DNA of 53,403 bases from Candidatus Gastranaerophilales bacterium (GTDB lineage Bacteria; Cyanobacteriota; Vampirovibrionia; Gastranaerophilales; Gastranaerophilaceae). A model generated the notes under the pieces. That model was not told the origin of the DNA. It did not search any database and saw only the letters and a program-made list of their open reading frames with translations. The position numbers and the translations under genes are program-made. The stretch lies in NCBI GenBank assembly GCA_017467305.1, contig JAFTSM010000022.1:1-53403 (forward strand), read 5' to 3'. Below, piece by piece: positions 1 to 5,872 of this stretch; position 1 is the first letter of the stretch; each line of letters starts with the position of its first letter.

Positions 1-113
1 ATACGAGGATTCAATTAAGTTTTAATTAAGATACAAATTTTACATTTTATATTCATACTTACCTTACTTACTTAACCTTTACTAACACACGAGGAAATTG
101 AAAAAGATTTCAG

Positions 114-141
114 AGGAACCCAAAAAGTTCCTTTTTTTTTG
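114..141 (+). terminator. Rho-independent terminator
   Basis: A 6-bp stem (AGGAAC at 114-119 with GTTCCT at 127-132) and a 7-base loop are followed directly by a run of T on the plus strand. It would end a transcript entering from left of the window; bases 1-113 show no convincing coding sequence. Confidence 0.75.
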
Positions 142-144
142 TGG

Positions 145-265
145 ATTTTTCGGTAGGGTGTAGTTGAGCGAAGCGAACGAACCCGTGAGAGTAATAGGCA
201 TACGACACACAAAAAGACTATTGTCTTTTGACGTGGAGTAGACTGCCTATGATAACCCGAAAAAT
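145..265. repeat. Nested palindrome, about 121 bp
   Basis: Three nested inverted repeats share roughly one centre: ATTTTTCGG (145-153) with CCGAAAAAT (257-265), ATAGGCA (194-200) with TGCCTAT (244-250), and AAAAGAC (212-218) with GTCTTTT (223-229) around a TATT loop. The arms are perfect. No protein is evident inside. It looks like a miniature palindromic repeat element or an RNA-fold unit; only one copy was recognised in this window. Confidence 0.6.
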
Positions 266-629
266 TCAAACCAACTTTGAAATGCACAAAATTGTTTAAC
301 GCGAGCAACGGTAATGCGAAGCATTACGTTTGGTTAAGGAATTTTCAAGACGCGAAATTACGAGCAGAGCAAAATAAATTAGTCAAAATTTCAAAAAAAT
401 CATACATTATTTTTCTGGTTTGCCACGTCGTTTCACTCCTCGCAAAGACTCTATATACTATAATTGTCATTACGAGCGAAGCGAAGTAATCCAAACTGTA
501 GGTTGGGTTAGCAAAGCGTAACCCAATAGAAACTTGTTGAGTTTCATTCCTTTTCACCAAACTTATAATCTGGATAGCCACGCAAATCAAGATTTTTTCG
601 CTATGACTTATCAAAAATATTACACATAC
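266..629. repeat. Non-coding mosaic of dispersed repeats
   Basis: No supported gene lies here. There is a perfect short hairpin, GTAATGC-GAA-GCATTAC (311-327). At about 413-450 there is a GCAAA/TGGCAAACC-type unit, at 466-492 a GTCATTACGAGCG...AAGTAATCC palindromic unit, just after it a GGTTGGGTTAGC...AACCCA unit, and at 570-612 a CTGGATAGCC...ATGACTTATC unit. The last two kinds of motif have relatives at 3655-3681, 8568-8595, 29801-29826, 36975-37003 and 37134-37180. Several repeat families appear to have been inserted next to or into one another. Confidence 0.6.
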
Positions 630-664
630 AAAAAGAGGACTATATTAAACTTAGTCCTCTTTTT
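630..664 (-). terminator. Strong Rho-independent terminator
   Basis: A 13-bp stem (630-642 with 652-664, core AGAGGACTA/TAGTCCTCT) has a 9-base loop and flanking A/T tracts. It lies 17 bases beyond the stop codon of the minus-strand gene at 681-1166 and is well placed to end its transcript. The symmetric A and T tracts mean it could also work on the plus strand. Confidence 0.85.
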
Positions 665-680
665 TATAATTTTGATTTAA

Positions 681-1166
681 TTAAATACCCTCAACATCAC
701 CACAAGGAATTAATGTATTAGGTGCTTTTATAGTATCTTTTGTATAGTAATCAGCAGCTTCTCTATGATGCAAACGACCCATTACATCTTCATCATGATT
801 TTTATTCGCTTCAACATTAGCAACTTCTTGAACATGTTCAGCTTGTTGAAGATGTTGAACTTCATCTGGATAATCCCAAGTTGTGCCAATTAACTCTGTA
901 CGAAAATCTTGTTTTAACAGTGGCAAATTATGATTTTGATAACTTTCTAATCTATAACCACCATTCTTATGAGTTGAATTTGAGCCATAATACGTTGTTT
1001 CGACGTAATCATCACCAACTTCATAATATTGAACAAATGCTTCTGGCCCACTACTTCTTGACGGAACTCTTCTATCATTTGTATCATTCACAATAACTTT
1101 AGCCGCAAAAGCTGGTATTACTGAAATATAAGAAAATAATAAAAGTATTAAACAAAGTTTTTTCAT
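681..1166 (-). CDS. Small secreted protein of unknown function
   Basis: I do not recognise a family. The 161-residue product begins with a clear Sec signal peptide: Lys-Lys, a hydrophobic stretch, and an AFA-type cleavage site near residue 21. The mature part is polar, with Tyr, Asn and His scattered through it, and a Glu/His-rich segment around residues 103-140 that could bind metal, although no fixed motif is visible. The start is supported by GAGGAT a few bases before the ATG. It is a single-gene unit with its own promoter region and a strong terminator. Export to the periplasm or outside the cell is likely; the function is unknown. Confidence 0.75.
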   Translation of the reverse strand: MKKLCLILLLFSYISVIPAFAAKVIVNDTNDRRVPSRSSGPEAFVQYYEVGDDYVETTYYGSNSTHKNGGYRLESYQNHNLPLLKQDFRTELIGTTWDYPDEVQHLQQAEHVQEVANVEANKNHDEDVMGRLHHREAADYYTKDTIKAPNTLIPCGDVEGI

Positions 1167-1219
1167 ATATCCTCGCTAACATTCTCTACTAAGACTCTCA
1201 ATAATCTTATAGTTGCCAC

Positions 1220-1248
1220 ATTATAGATTATCTTAAACGTACTTTACA
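1220..1248 (-). promoter_or_regulatory. Putative promoter of the secreted-protein gene
   Basis: A consensus -10 box TATAAT lies on the minus strand (1220-1225). The -35 candidate 17 bases upstream (1243-1248, TGTAAA) is poor. Position about 55 bases before the start codon at 1166 leaves room for the GAGGAT ribosome-binding site. Confidence 0.4.
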
Positions 1249-1333
1249 GAAAATACAATACTCTATTCTGCGTATATCAATGCCTTTTCTAGCTTTCTTA
1301 ACATTTTTAACATATGTGTTACACAAAAGTAAA

Positions 1334-1362
1334 TTTACAAAAGAAAAAACACTTTATATATA
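1334..1362 (+). promoter_or_regulatory. Promoter of the glycine-zipper gene
   Basis: TTTACA (1334-1339) and TATATA (1357-1362) are separated by exactly 17 bases. The predicted transcript would begin near 1369, leaving a leader of about 24 bases before the ATG at 1393. AAGGA at 1372-1376 is 16 bases from the ATG, farther than usual for a ribosome-binding site. Confidence 0.6.
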
Positions 1363-1392
1363 TGTGTAGAAAAGGATTGGTATTTTTTTATA

Positions 1393-2589
1393 ATGGTAAG
1401 TTCTATTAAGTCGACAAACGTATTAAACAACACAATATTAACTTCAAAGCAAGATGATATTAAAACTCTTGTAAAATATTCAAACAATGAAGTATTAAAA
1501 GAAGTTCCGGATACATTCTCAAGCACAGTTAAAAGCGGTTTGGGTTCTGCAGCAATTTTTGAAGGTATTCCTTTATTAGGCTTTTTAAGAAAAGGTAAAA
1601 AAGTAAAATCAATAAAACCATCAACTGGTAAAGAGACTCTAGTCAAAGATGCAATGAAAGCATTAGATGAAAAAACATCTAAAGCATTTAAAAATATTTT
1701 TACTGGTAAAGAAGGTAAACTAAGCGAAAGAATTTCAAACTTCATTAGCACACAAAACCAAGTTAAAAAAGATTTTATAAATTTAAAAGATGCAACAAAA
1801 GCAGCAAATAAGGCGGCAGATGCTGTAAAAAAAGGCAAAAACTATGAAGCAATAATGAGCAGAATAGACGATGCAACAAAAGCAGCAGACTATTTTGTTG
1901 ACCCTAAAAAAATTGATTTACAAAGAGCTCAACAAGCAGCAAGTGATGCAGCAGAAGCATTAGCAAAAAAACCAAACTCAAAATTATTACAAATCAAAAA
2001 TTCTATTGCAACAAAAAAAGTTAATAAACTTGCTAAAGCTGGCACAAAACTTGGTAAATTAGGTAACTTTATGAAATCATCTGGTGCCGGAATAATGCTT
2101 GTATTTAGCGGTATTACAGAAGCTGCAACAGAAGTAGTTCCAACTTTTAAAGAATTAGGAGCAAAGAAAGGCTTAAAACAACTTGCAAAATCAACATTTA
2201 AAGTTGTTTCTGATACAGTTGGGTTTATCGCAGGTGAACAATTAGGTATGGCTGTTGGTAGTGCAATTGGTACAGCAATCATGCCAGGTATTGGTACAGC
2301 CGTTGGTTCTGTAGTTGGTTTCTTAGGCGGTATGGTTGGTTCATTTGTTGCCGGTAAACTTACAAAAGCAGTAGTTGGTCAATCAGAAAGAGAAATAGCA
2401 AAAGAACAACAACAAAATGAACTAGCAAAACAATTAGAAAACGACCCAACTTCATTAGAAGAATTGAAAAAAGTAGTTAACGCAAAAATCGAAGAAGAAC
2501 AAGCTACTACTGGGCAATTAAGCGAAGACTCTCAAATAGCGCTTCAAACATTAAAAAATTTAGAAACAACAAACCCATTCACAGTATAG
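1393..2589 (+). CDS. Glycine-zipper membrane-associated protein
   Basis: The 398-residue protein is of unknown function. Residues 1-240 are Lys/Ala-rich and mostly helical, with Ala-rich heptad-like stretches around 130-190. Residues about 271-331 form a glycine-zipper region with many GxxxG spacings (AGEQLG, GSAIG, GIGTAVG, GFLGGMVG), which usually means packed membrane helices. The C-terminal 65 residues are charged and Gln/Glu-rich. No signal peptide is visible. Glycine-zipper proteins include channel-forming toxins, phage and secretion proteins and surface proteins, so membrane insertion is a reasonable inference but the role is open. It is monocistronic with its own promoter and terminator. 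The spacing from the weak AAGGA to the ATG is long. Confidence 0.75.
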   Translation: MVSSIKSTNVLNNTILTSKQDDIKTLVKYSNNEVLKEVPDTFSSTVKSGLGSAAIFEGIPLLGFLRKGKKVKSIKPSTGKETLVKDAMKALDEKTSKAFKNIFTGKEGKLSERISNFISTQNQVKKDFINLKDATKAANKAADAVKKGKNYEAIMSRIDDATKAADYFVDPKKIDLQRAQQAASDAAEALAKKPNSKLLQIKNSIATKKVNKLAKAGTKLGKLGNFMKSSGAGIMLVFSGITEAATEVVPTFKELGAKKGLKQLAKSTFKVVSDTVGFIAGEQLGMAVGSAIGTAIMPGIGTAVGSVVGFLGGMVGSFVAGKLTKAVVGQSEREIAKEQQQNELAKQLENDPTSLEELKKVVNAKIEEEQATTGQLSEDSQIALQTLKNLETTNPFTV

Positions 2590-2612
2590 AAAACACAAAT
2601 CAACCATCACAG

Positions 2613-2642
2613 CGGAGCATCAAACAAATGCTCCGTCTTCGT
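2613..2642 (+). terminator. Probable terminator of the glycine-zipper gene
   Basis: A perfect 8-bp stem (CGGAGCAT 2613-2620, ATGCTCCG 2628-2635) with a 7-base loop lies 23 bases after the stop codon. The following tract (TCTTCGTGTTT) is only moderately T-rich. A second small hairpin (ATGCG...CGCAT, about 2671-2688), with a T-rich side on the minus strand, follows. Confidence 0.6.
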
Positions 2643-2796
2643 GTTTGAACCTAAAAAAGAGCAAAATAAAATGCGACCAAGGCCGCATAAGTCAAGAAAG
2701 GAATGGTTAGACTATTAATTTATTTGTATTATTACATACATATGATTACTATGCAAATTTATGAATATTTGTTAATATTTCTTAACATTTGTTTTG

Positions 2797-2805
2797 TGAT
2801 ATAAT
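2797..2805 (+). promoter_or_regulatory. Extended -10 promoter of tyrA
   Basis: TG-A-TATAAT at 2797-2805 is an extended -10 box; no good -35 box is seen. Transcription would begin near 2812, which rules out any longer reading frame starting upstream and supports the ATG at 2825 with GAGGTG as ribosome-binding site. Confidence 0.65.
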
Positions 2806-2824
2806 CTTGTTCAATGAGGTGAAA

Positions 2825-3634
2825 ATGAAAATAGGCATTGTAAGTTTAGGGTTAATTGGTGGTTCGCTATTTAAAAAACTTTCTCAAAGTGAACATGAAA
2901 TATTTGCTGTAACTAGAAATACAGAAACAATAAAAAAAGCTTTAAAATATTGTAAAAATGTTTCTACTGAATATGAGATTTTAAAAGCTTGTGATGTTGT
3001 TTTTGTAGCTTCACCTATAAACAAAACCCTTGAAGTATTAGATAAACTTGAAACAATTGTTTCACAAGATTGTATTGTACTAGACTGTGCAAGCGTTAAG
3101 GAATTTGTTATGCAAAAAGCAAGGCCATACAAGTTTATCGGTTCTCACCCTATGGCTGGTACAGAAAAAAATGGATTTGATGCATCTTTTGAGGAATTGT
3201 TTGTTGGCGCAAAATGGGTATTAACACCACATAAAGACACAAAAGAAGAAGATATAGAATTAATAGAAGATATTATCTCTTTAACCGGAGCAGAAGTAAT
3301 AATAGCAGATGAAAAAGAGCACGATGAAGCGGTTGCTTTAATTAGCCACATGCCATTATTATTAGCTCAATCATTATTTAATAGTGTAAAAGACAACAAA
3401 TTAGCATCAAAATTAGCTTCTAGTGGATTTAGAGACATGACAAGATTAGCAATGTCTAACCTTGAAATGGCAAAAGATATGAGAGAATATAACGCTGAAA
3501 ACATAGATATAGCTTTAAATAAGTTATATTCCTCAATAGATTTTTTAAAAAACACTAAAGATTTAGAAATTTTTACCGACATTAAAAATACAAGGAAAAA
3601 CATGTATTCGATTGAAGGGAAAAACATTTTCTAG
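2825..3634 (+). CDS. tyrA: Prephenate/arogenate dehydrogenase
   Basis: This is the NAD(P)-dependent oxidative decarboxylase of tyrosine synthesis, converting prephenate (or arogenate) to hydroxyphenylpyruvate (or tyrosine) in the cytosol. The 269-residue protein opens with a Rossmann beta-strand and dinucleotide-binding loop of the form GxxLIGGSL (residues 6-15). Further on are SHPMAGTE around residues 105-112, with the conserved His, and a SHMPLL segment near 175-180, both typical of the family. There is no ACT or chorismate mutase domain, so it is the short monofunctional form. The ATG at 2825 is preceded by GAGGTGAA and lies 20 bases after an extended -10 box. Substrate preference (prephenate or arogenate) cannot be read from the sequence. 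Confidence 0.93.
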   Translation: MKIGIVSLGLIGGSLFKKLSQSEHEIFAVTRNTETIKKALKYCKNVSTEYEILKACDVVFVASPINKTLEVLDKLETIVSQDCIVLDCASVKEFVMQKARPYKFIGSHPMAGTEKNGFDASFEELFVGAKWVLTPHKDTKEEDIELIEDIISLTGAEVIIADEKEHDEAVALISHMPLLLAQSLFNSVKDNKLASKLASSGFRDMTRLAMSNLEMAKDMREYNAENIDIALNKLYSSIDFLKNTKDLEIFTDIKNTRKNMYSIEGKNIF

Positions 3635-3654
3635 ATAATAACAAAACTTTAATT

Positions 3655-3790
3655 GTCATTACGAGCAAAGCGAAGTAATCCAGTCAATATATTCTGGACT
3701 GCCACGGGTTCCACCCACGCAGTGACAAGCATGGCGTTAGATACATAATTTCGCTATCTTGAAATTCTTTTCACTCGTACAGAATTTCGC
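3655..3790. repeat. GTCATTACGAGC-type dispersed repeat
   Basis: The 27-base unit at 3655-3681 matches the unit at 466-492 except for one base (AGCAAAGCG against AGCGAAGCG). It is followed by a CCAG...CTGG hairpin and a GCCACGGG segment. This is the start of a non-coding spacer of 487 bases before 4122. The rest of the spacer holds the small-RNA candidate and the thymidylate-kinase promoter. Confidence 0.6.
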
Positions 3791-3901
3791 ATAAAAAAAC
3801 CGACTGTCATCGGTTAATAAGTTCACTATATATCAGAGAGAGGAATCAGAGAGAGAGAAAACACTTATTTATCACCTTTTGGTAAGTTATACTTTTAATA
3901 T
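3791..3901 (-). ncRNA. Candidate small RNA with CU-rich loop
   Basis: A Rho-independent terminator on the minus strand (stem 3798-3803/3810-3815, AACCGA/TCGGTT, U tract 3793-3799) has no minus-strand gene upstream, so the transcript should begin inside this spacer. Just before the terminator, a perfect 7-bp stem (AATAAGT/ACTTATT; 3863-3869 with 3816-3822) closes a loop of about 40 bases. In RNA sense the loop carries CTCTCTCTGAT twice, giving exposed UC-rich stretches that resemble anti-Shine-Dalgarno seed regions of known regulatory RNAs. A TATAGT box lies at 3908-3913 on the same strand. Transcription is inferred, not shown. Confidence 0.5.
3793..3815 (-). terminator. Terminator of the candidate small RNA
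   Basis: The stem AACCGA/TCGGTT has a 6-base loop, and a seven-base A tract on the plus strand reads as a U tract on the minus strand. On the plus strand no T run follows the stem, so the orientation is clear. Confidence 0.7.
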
Positions 3902-3907
3902 CCTCAT

Positions 3908-3957
3908 ACTATACAAATGCCACATGTTCATATTTTAATATCGTGTACAATGTACAC
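3908..3957 (-). promoter_or_regulatory. Putative -10 box and GTGTACA palindrome
   Basis: A perfect 7-1-7 palindrome GTGTACA-A-TGTACAC (3943-3957) lies 29 bases upstream of a minus-strand TATAGT box (3908-3913). That is about where an activator site or a -35-overlapping operator would sit for the small-RNA candidate. No consensus -35 is visible. A partial relative (TGTATAGTGTACAC) occurs at 30277-30290 beside the second small-RNA candidate. Confidence 0.4.
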
Positions 3958-4070
3958 TTTTAACAATTTGTTACATTTATTATATTTTTATTTTCCACGT
4001 GATTTCAAAAAACATTATCATATAAGGGTTTTAGCGACTTAATACTCGTGTAAATTATTTGTTAAATTTA

Positions 4071-4098
4071 TTAACTAATCAAATAAAAATGATATGAT
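4071..4098 (+). promoter_or_regulatory. Promoter of the thymidylate-kinase pair
   Basis: TTAACT (4071-4076) and TATGAT (4093-4098) are spaced by 16 bases, and TG at 4090-4091 makes an extended -10 box. The ribosome-binding site AGGGA (4107-4111) and ATG at 4122 follow. Confidence 0.6.
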
Positions 4099-4121
4099 TA
4101 TCTGATAGGGAAATTTATTTT

Positions 4122-4805
4122 ATGAAATACAAATCAAGATTAAACAAAGCACACAATCTACCAGGCACTCTTATCTGTGTTGAAGGTATTGACGGTAGCG
4201 GAAAATCAACACAACTTGTAATTTTACGTGATTGGCTAAAATCACTAAAACAAGATGTTATTTTTACAGAATGGAACTCTTCAGACTTAATTTCGCAAAC
4301 AACAAAGTTAGCTAAAAAAAAGAATTTATTAAGTCCAAGAACTTTTTCATTGCTTCACGCTGTAGATTTTGCTGATAGATTAGAACAGGTTATTATCCCA
4401 GCACTCAAAGCAGGGTTTATTGTTTTAGCTGATAGATACGTTTACACAGCATTTGCAAGGGATGTAGCTAGAGGCGTTGATAGAGATTGGGTAAGAAAAG
4501 TATATGGTTTTGCTGTAAAACCAGATTTAACAATGTATTTCAGAGTATCAGAAGATGTTTCACTAGAGAGAATTTGTTCAAATCGTTCACCTAAATTTTA
4601 TGAAGCCGGTATGGATTTGAAAATTAGTACCGACCCATATGAAAGCTACAAAATATTCCAAAAACGAGTTAACGATGAATACAAAGATATGATTAAAGAA
4701 TATGGACTTGTAGAAATTGACGCAAACGATACAATCCATAAGAAACAAGTATTTTTTAGAGATGAAGTTAAAAAAGTCTTGGCTAAAAAAGGAATTATAT
4801 TATAA
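4122..4805 (+). CDS. Thymidylate kinase-like P-loop kinase 1
   Basis: This 227-residue cytosolic nucleoside-monophosphate kinase belongs to the thymidylate kinase family, which phosphorylates dTMP to dTDP. The P-loop EGIDGSGKST lies near residues 21-30. A DRY motif with following helix (DRYVYTAFARD, about 106-116) and a FADRLEQ segment (about 84-90) complete the nucleotide-binding core. The LID-like region around residues 150-165 differs from the usual Tmk pattern. The product is clearly paralogous to that of the next gene, which starts directly after its stop codon. A canonical Tmk has DRYxxSxxAYQ; here Thr-Ala-x-Ala-Arg-Asp replaces it, as in the divergent second Tmk class, so the true substrate is uncertain. 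Confidence 0.8.
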   Translation: MKYKSRLNKAHNLPGTLICVEGIDGSGKSTQLVILRDWLKSLKQDVIFTEWNSSDLISQTTKLAKKKNLLSPRTFSLLHAVDFADRLEQVIIPALKAGFIVLADRYVYTAFARDVARGVDRDWVRKVYGFAVKPDLTMYFRVSEDVSLERICSNRSPKFYEAGMDLKISTDPYESYKIFQKRVNDEYKDMIKEYGLVEIDANDTIHKKQVFFRDEVKKVLAKKGIIL

Positions 4806-5471
4806 ATGGCAAACAAAAAAACAAAACACGGCTATGACGGTCTATTAATAGTTATTGAAGGTACTGATGGAAGCGGTAAATCCACTCAAATTGAAAAACT
4901 AAAGCGTTGGATTGAAGACCAATCTTATGGAGTTATGGTCAGCGAATGGAAAACATCAAAGTTCATTGCTGATGCAATTAACGATGCAAAAGACAGAAAC
5001 CTTTTAAACGCAACAACTTTTAGCTTGTTATATGCTGCTGATTTTGCTGATAGATTAGAACAAGTTATTATTCCTGCATTAAAAGCTGGTTTTGTAGTCA
5101 TCTTAGATAGGTACGTTTACACAGCATACGCACGTGACGTTGTTAGAGGTCACAATATCGAGTGGCTAAAAAACTTATATGACTACGCACCAGAGCCAGA
5201 TATGGTATTCTATTTAGATGTTCCAGTAGAAATTTTGTTAAAAAGAATTATCGGAACAACCGGTTTGGATTATTGGGAGTCTGGTAGAGACATTGGTTTA
5301 AGTACAGACTTCTATAAAAGCTTCCAAATATATCAAGGAAAGTGTTTAGAAGCTTATCAAAAAATGATTGATGAATATGGATTTATCTCTATTGACGGAA
5401 CAAAATCACCTAAAGAAATCCATAAAAAAATAACAGCTCACGTTGGAGATTTACTTGAGATTTTGAACTAA
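4806..5471 (+). CDS. Thymidylate kinase-like P-loop kinase 2
   Basis: A second thymidylate-kinase-family protein (221 residues) follows the first with no intergenic base. The P-loop EGTDGSGKST (about residues 18-27) and DRYVYTAYARD are both kept, and the FADRLEQVIIPALKAGF stretch is shared almost unchanged with kinase 1. The LID region (TTGLDYWESGRD) and much of the N-terminal third differ. Co-transcription and a duplicated yet diverged pair suggest either an obligate heterodimer or two different nucleotide substrates. Neither can be identified as the essential dTMP kinase from sequence alone. No clear terminator follows; a new promoter begins 20 bases after the stop. Confidence 0.8.
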   Translation: MANKKTKHGYDGLLIVIEGTDGSGKSTQIEKLKRWIEDQSYGVMVSEWKTSKFIADAINDAKDRNLLNATTFSLLYAADFADRLEQVIIPALKAGFVVILDRYVYTAYARDVVRGHNIEWLKNLYDYAPEPDMVFYLDVPVEILLKRIIGTTGLDYWESGRDIGLSTDFYKSFQIYQGKCLEAYQKMIDEYGFISIDGTKSPKEIHKKITAHVGDLLEILN

Positions 5472-5490
5472 TCAAAATGTATTAAAATCT

Positions 5491-5518
5491 TTGTATAAAA
5501 TAAAAAAAAGATTATAAT
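5491..5518 (+). promoter_or_regulatory. Promoter giving a probable leaderless mRNA
   Basis: TTGTAT (5491-5496), a 16-base spacer and a perfect TATAAT (5513-5518) are followed by only six bases before the ATG at 5525. Transcription would start at or within a base or two of the start codon, and no ribosome-binding site is visible. Confidence 0.65.
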
Positions 5519-5524
5519 AAGAAT

Positions 5525-5872
5525 ATGAAAAAGCTAAATAATTCTAATTTTGAATTACTTGAAGACATAATTAAAAATTTAGATTTTAATTATGACCCAA
5601 GTCATAATCAAACATTAGAAAAACTTGAATGTTACTGGAATGAAACAATCGGTAACAAAATTTCAAAATTTTCTAAAGTTTTAGAAATTTCTGACGATAA
5701 TGTTCTGACAGTAATATGTGCTGACTCATTTATTGCAAATGAATTATACTTTGAAAAAACAAGATTAATAGGCAACATGAATGAAAAAGCAAAAGAACTG
5801 GGTATTAAAATAGTAGATATTAGATTTGATTATAAAAAATGGAAAGAAAGAAACAATGAGCAAAAAATTTAA
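5525..5872 (+). CDS. DUF721/DciA-like protein
   Basis: The 115-residue protein fits the DUF721/DciA family by overall pattern: an N-terminal helix, then W-N-E-T-I-G-N-K-I near residues 38-46, a strand-rich part with DNVLTVICADSFIANEL, and a C-terminal segment ending in a strand with IVDIRFDYK. DciA proteins load or activate the replicative helicase DnaB in bacteria without DnaC or DnaI. The assignment rests on this conserved W..xxG...L.V....S.....L layout. The promoter box ends six bases before the ATG, so the message is probably leaderless. The 3' end overlaps the next gene by 17 bases, which suggests translational coupling. Confidence 0.7.
   Translation: MKKLNNSNFELLEDIIKNLDFNYDPSHNQTLEKLECYWNETIGNKISKFSKVLEISDDNVLTVICADSFIANELYFEKTRLIGNMNEKAKELGIKIVDIRFDYKKWKERNNEQKI

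Noticed and set aside
277-614. Two short opposing open frames in the left spacer
   Set aside because: Both run through dispersed repeats and palindromes, overlap one another and lack ribosome-binding sites and protein-like composition.
1335-1838. A 167-codon open frame antisense to the glycine-zipper gene
   Set aside because: The plus-strand gene has a promoter, terminator and sensible domains; the antisense frame is Phe/Leu-rich shadow sequence with no start signal.
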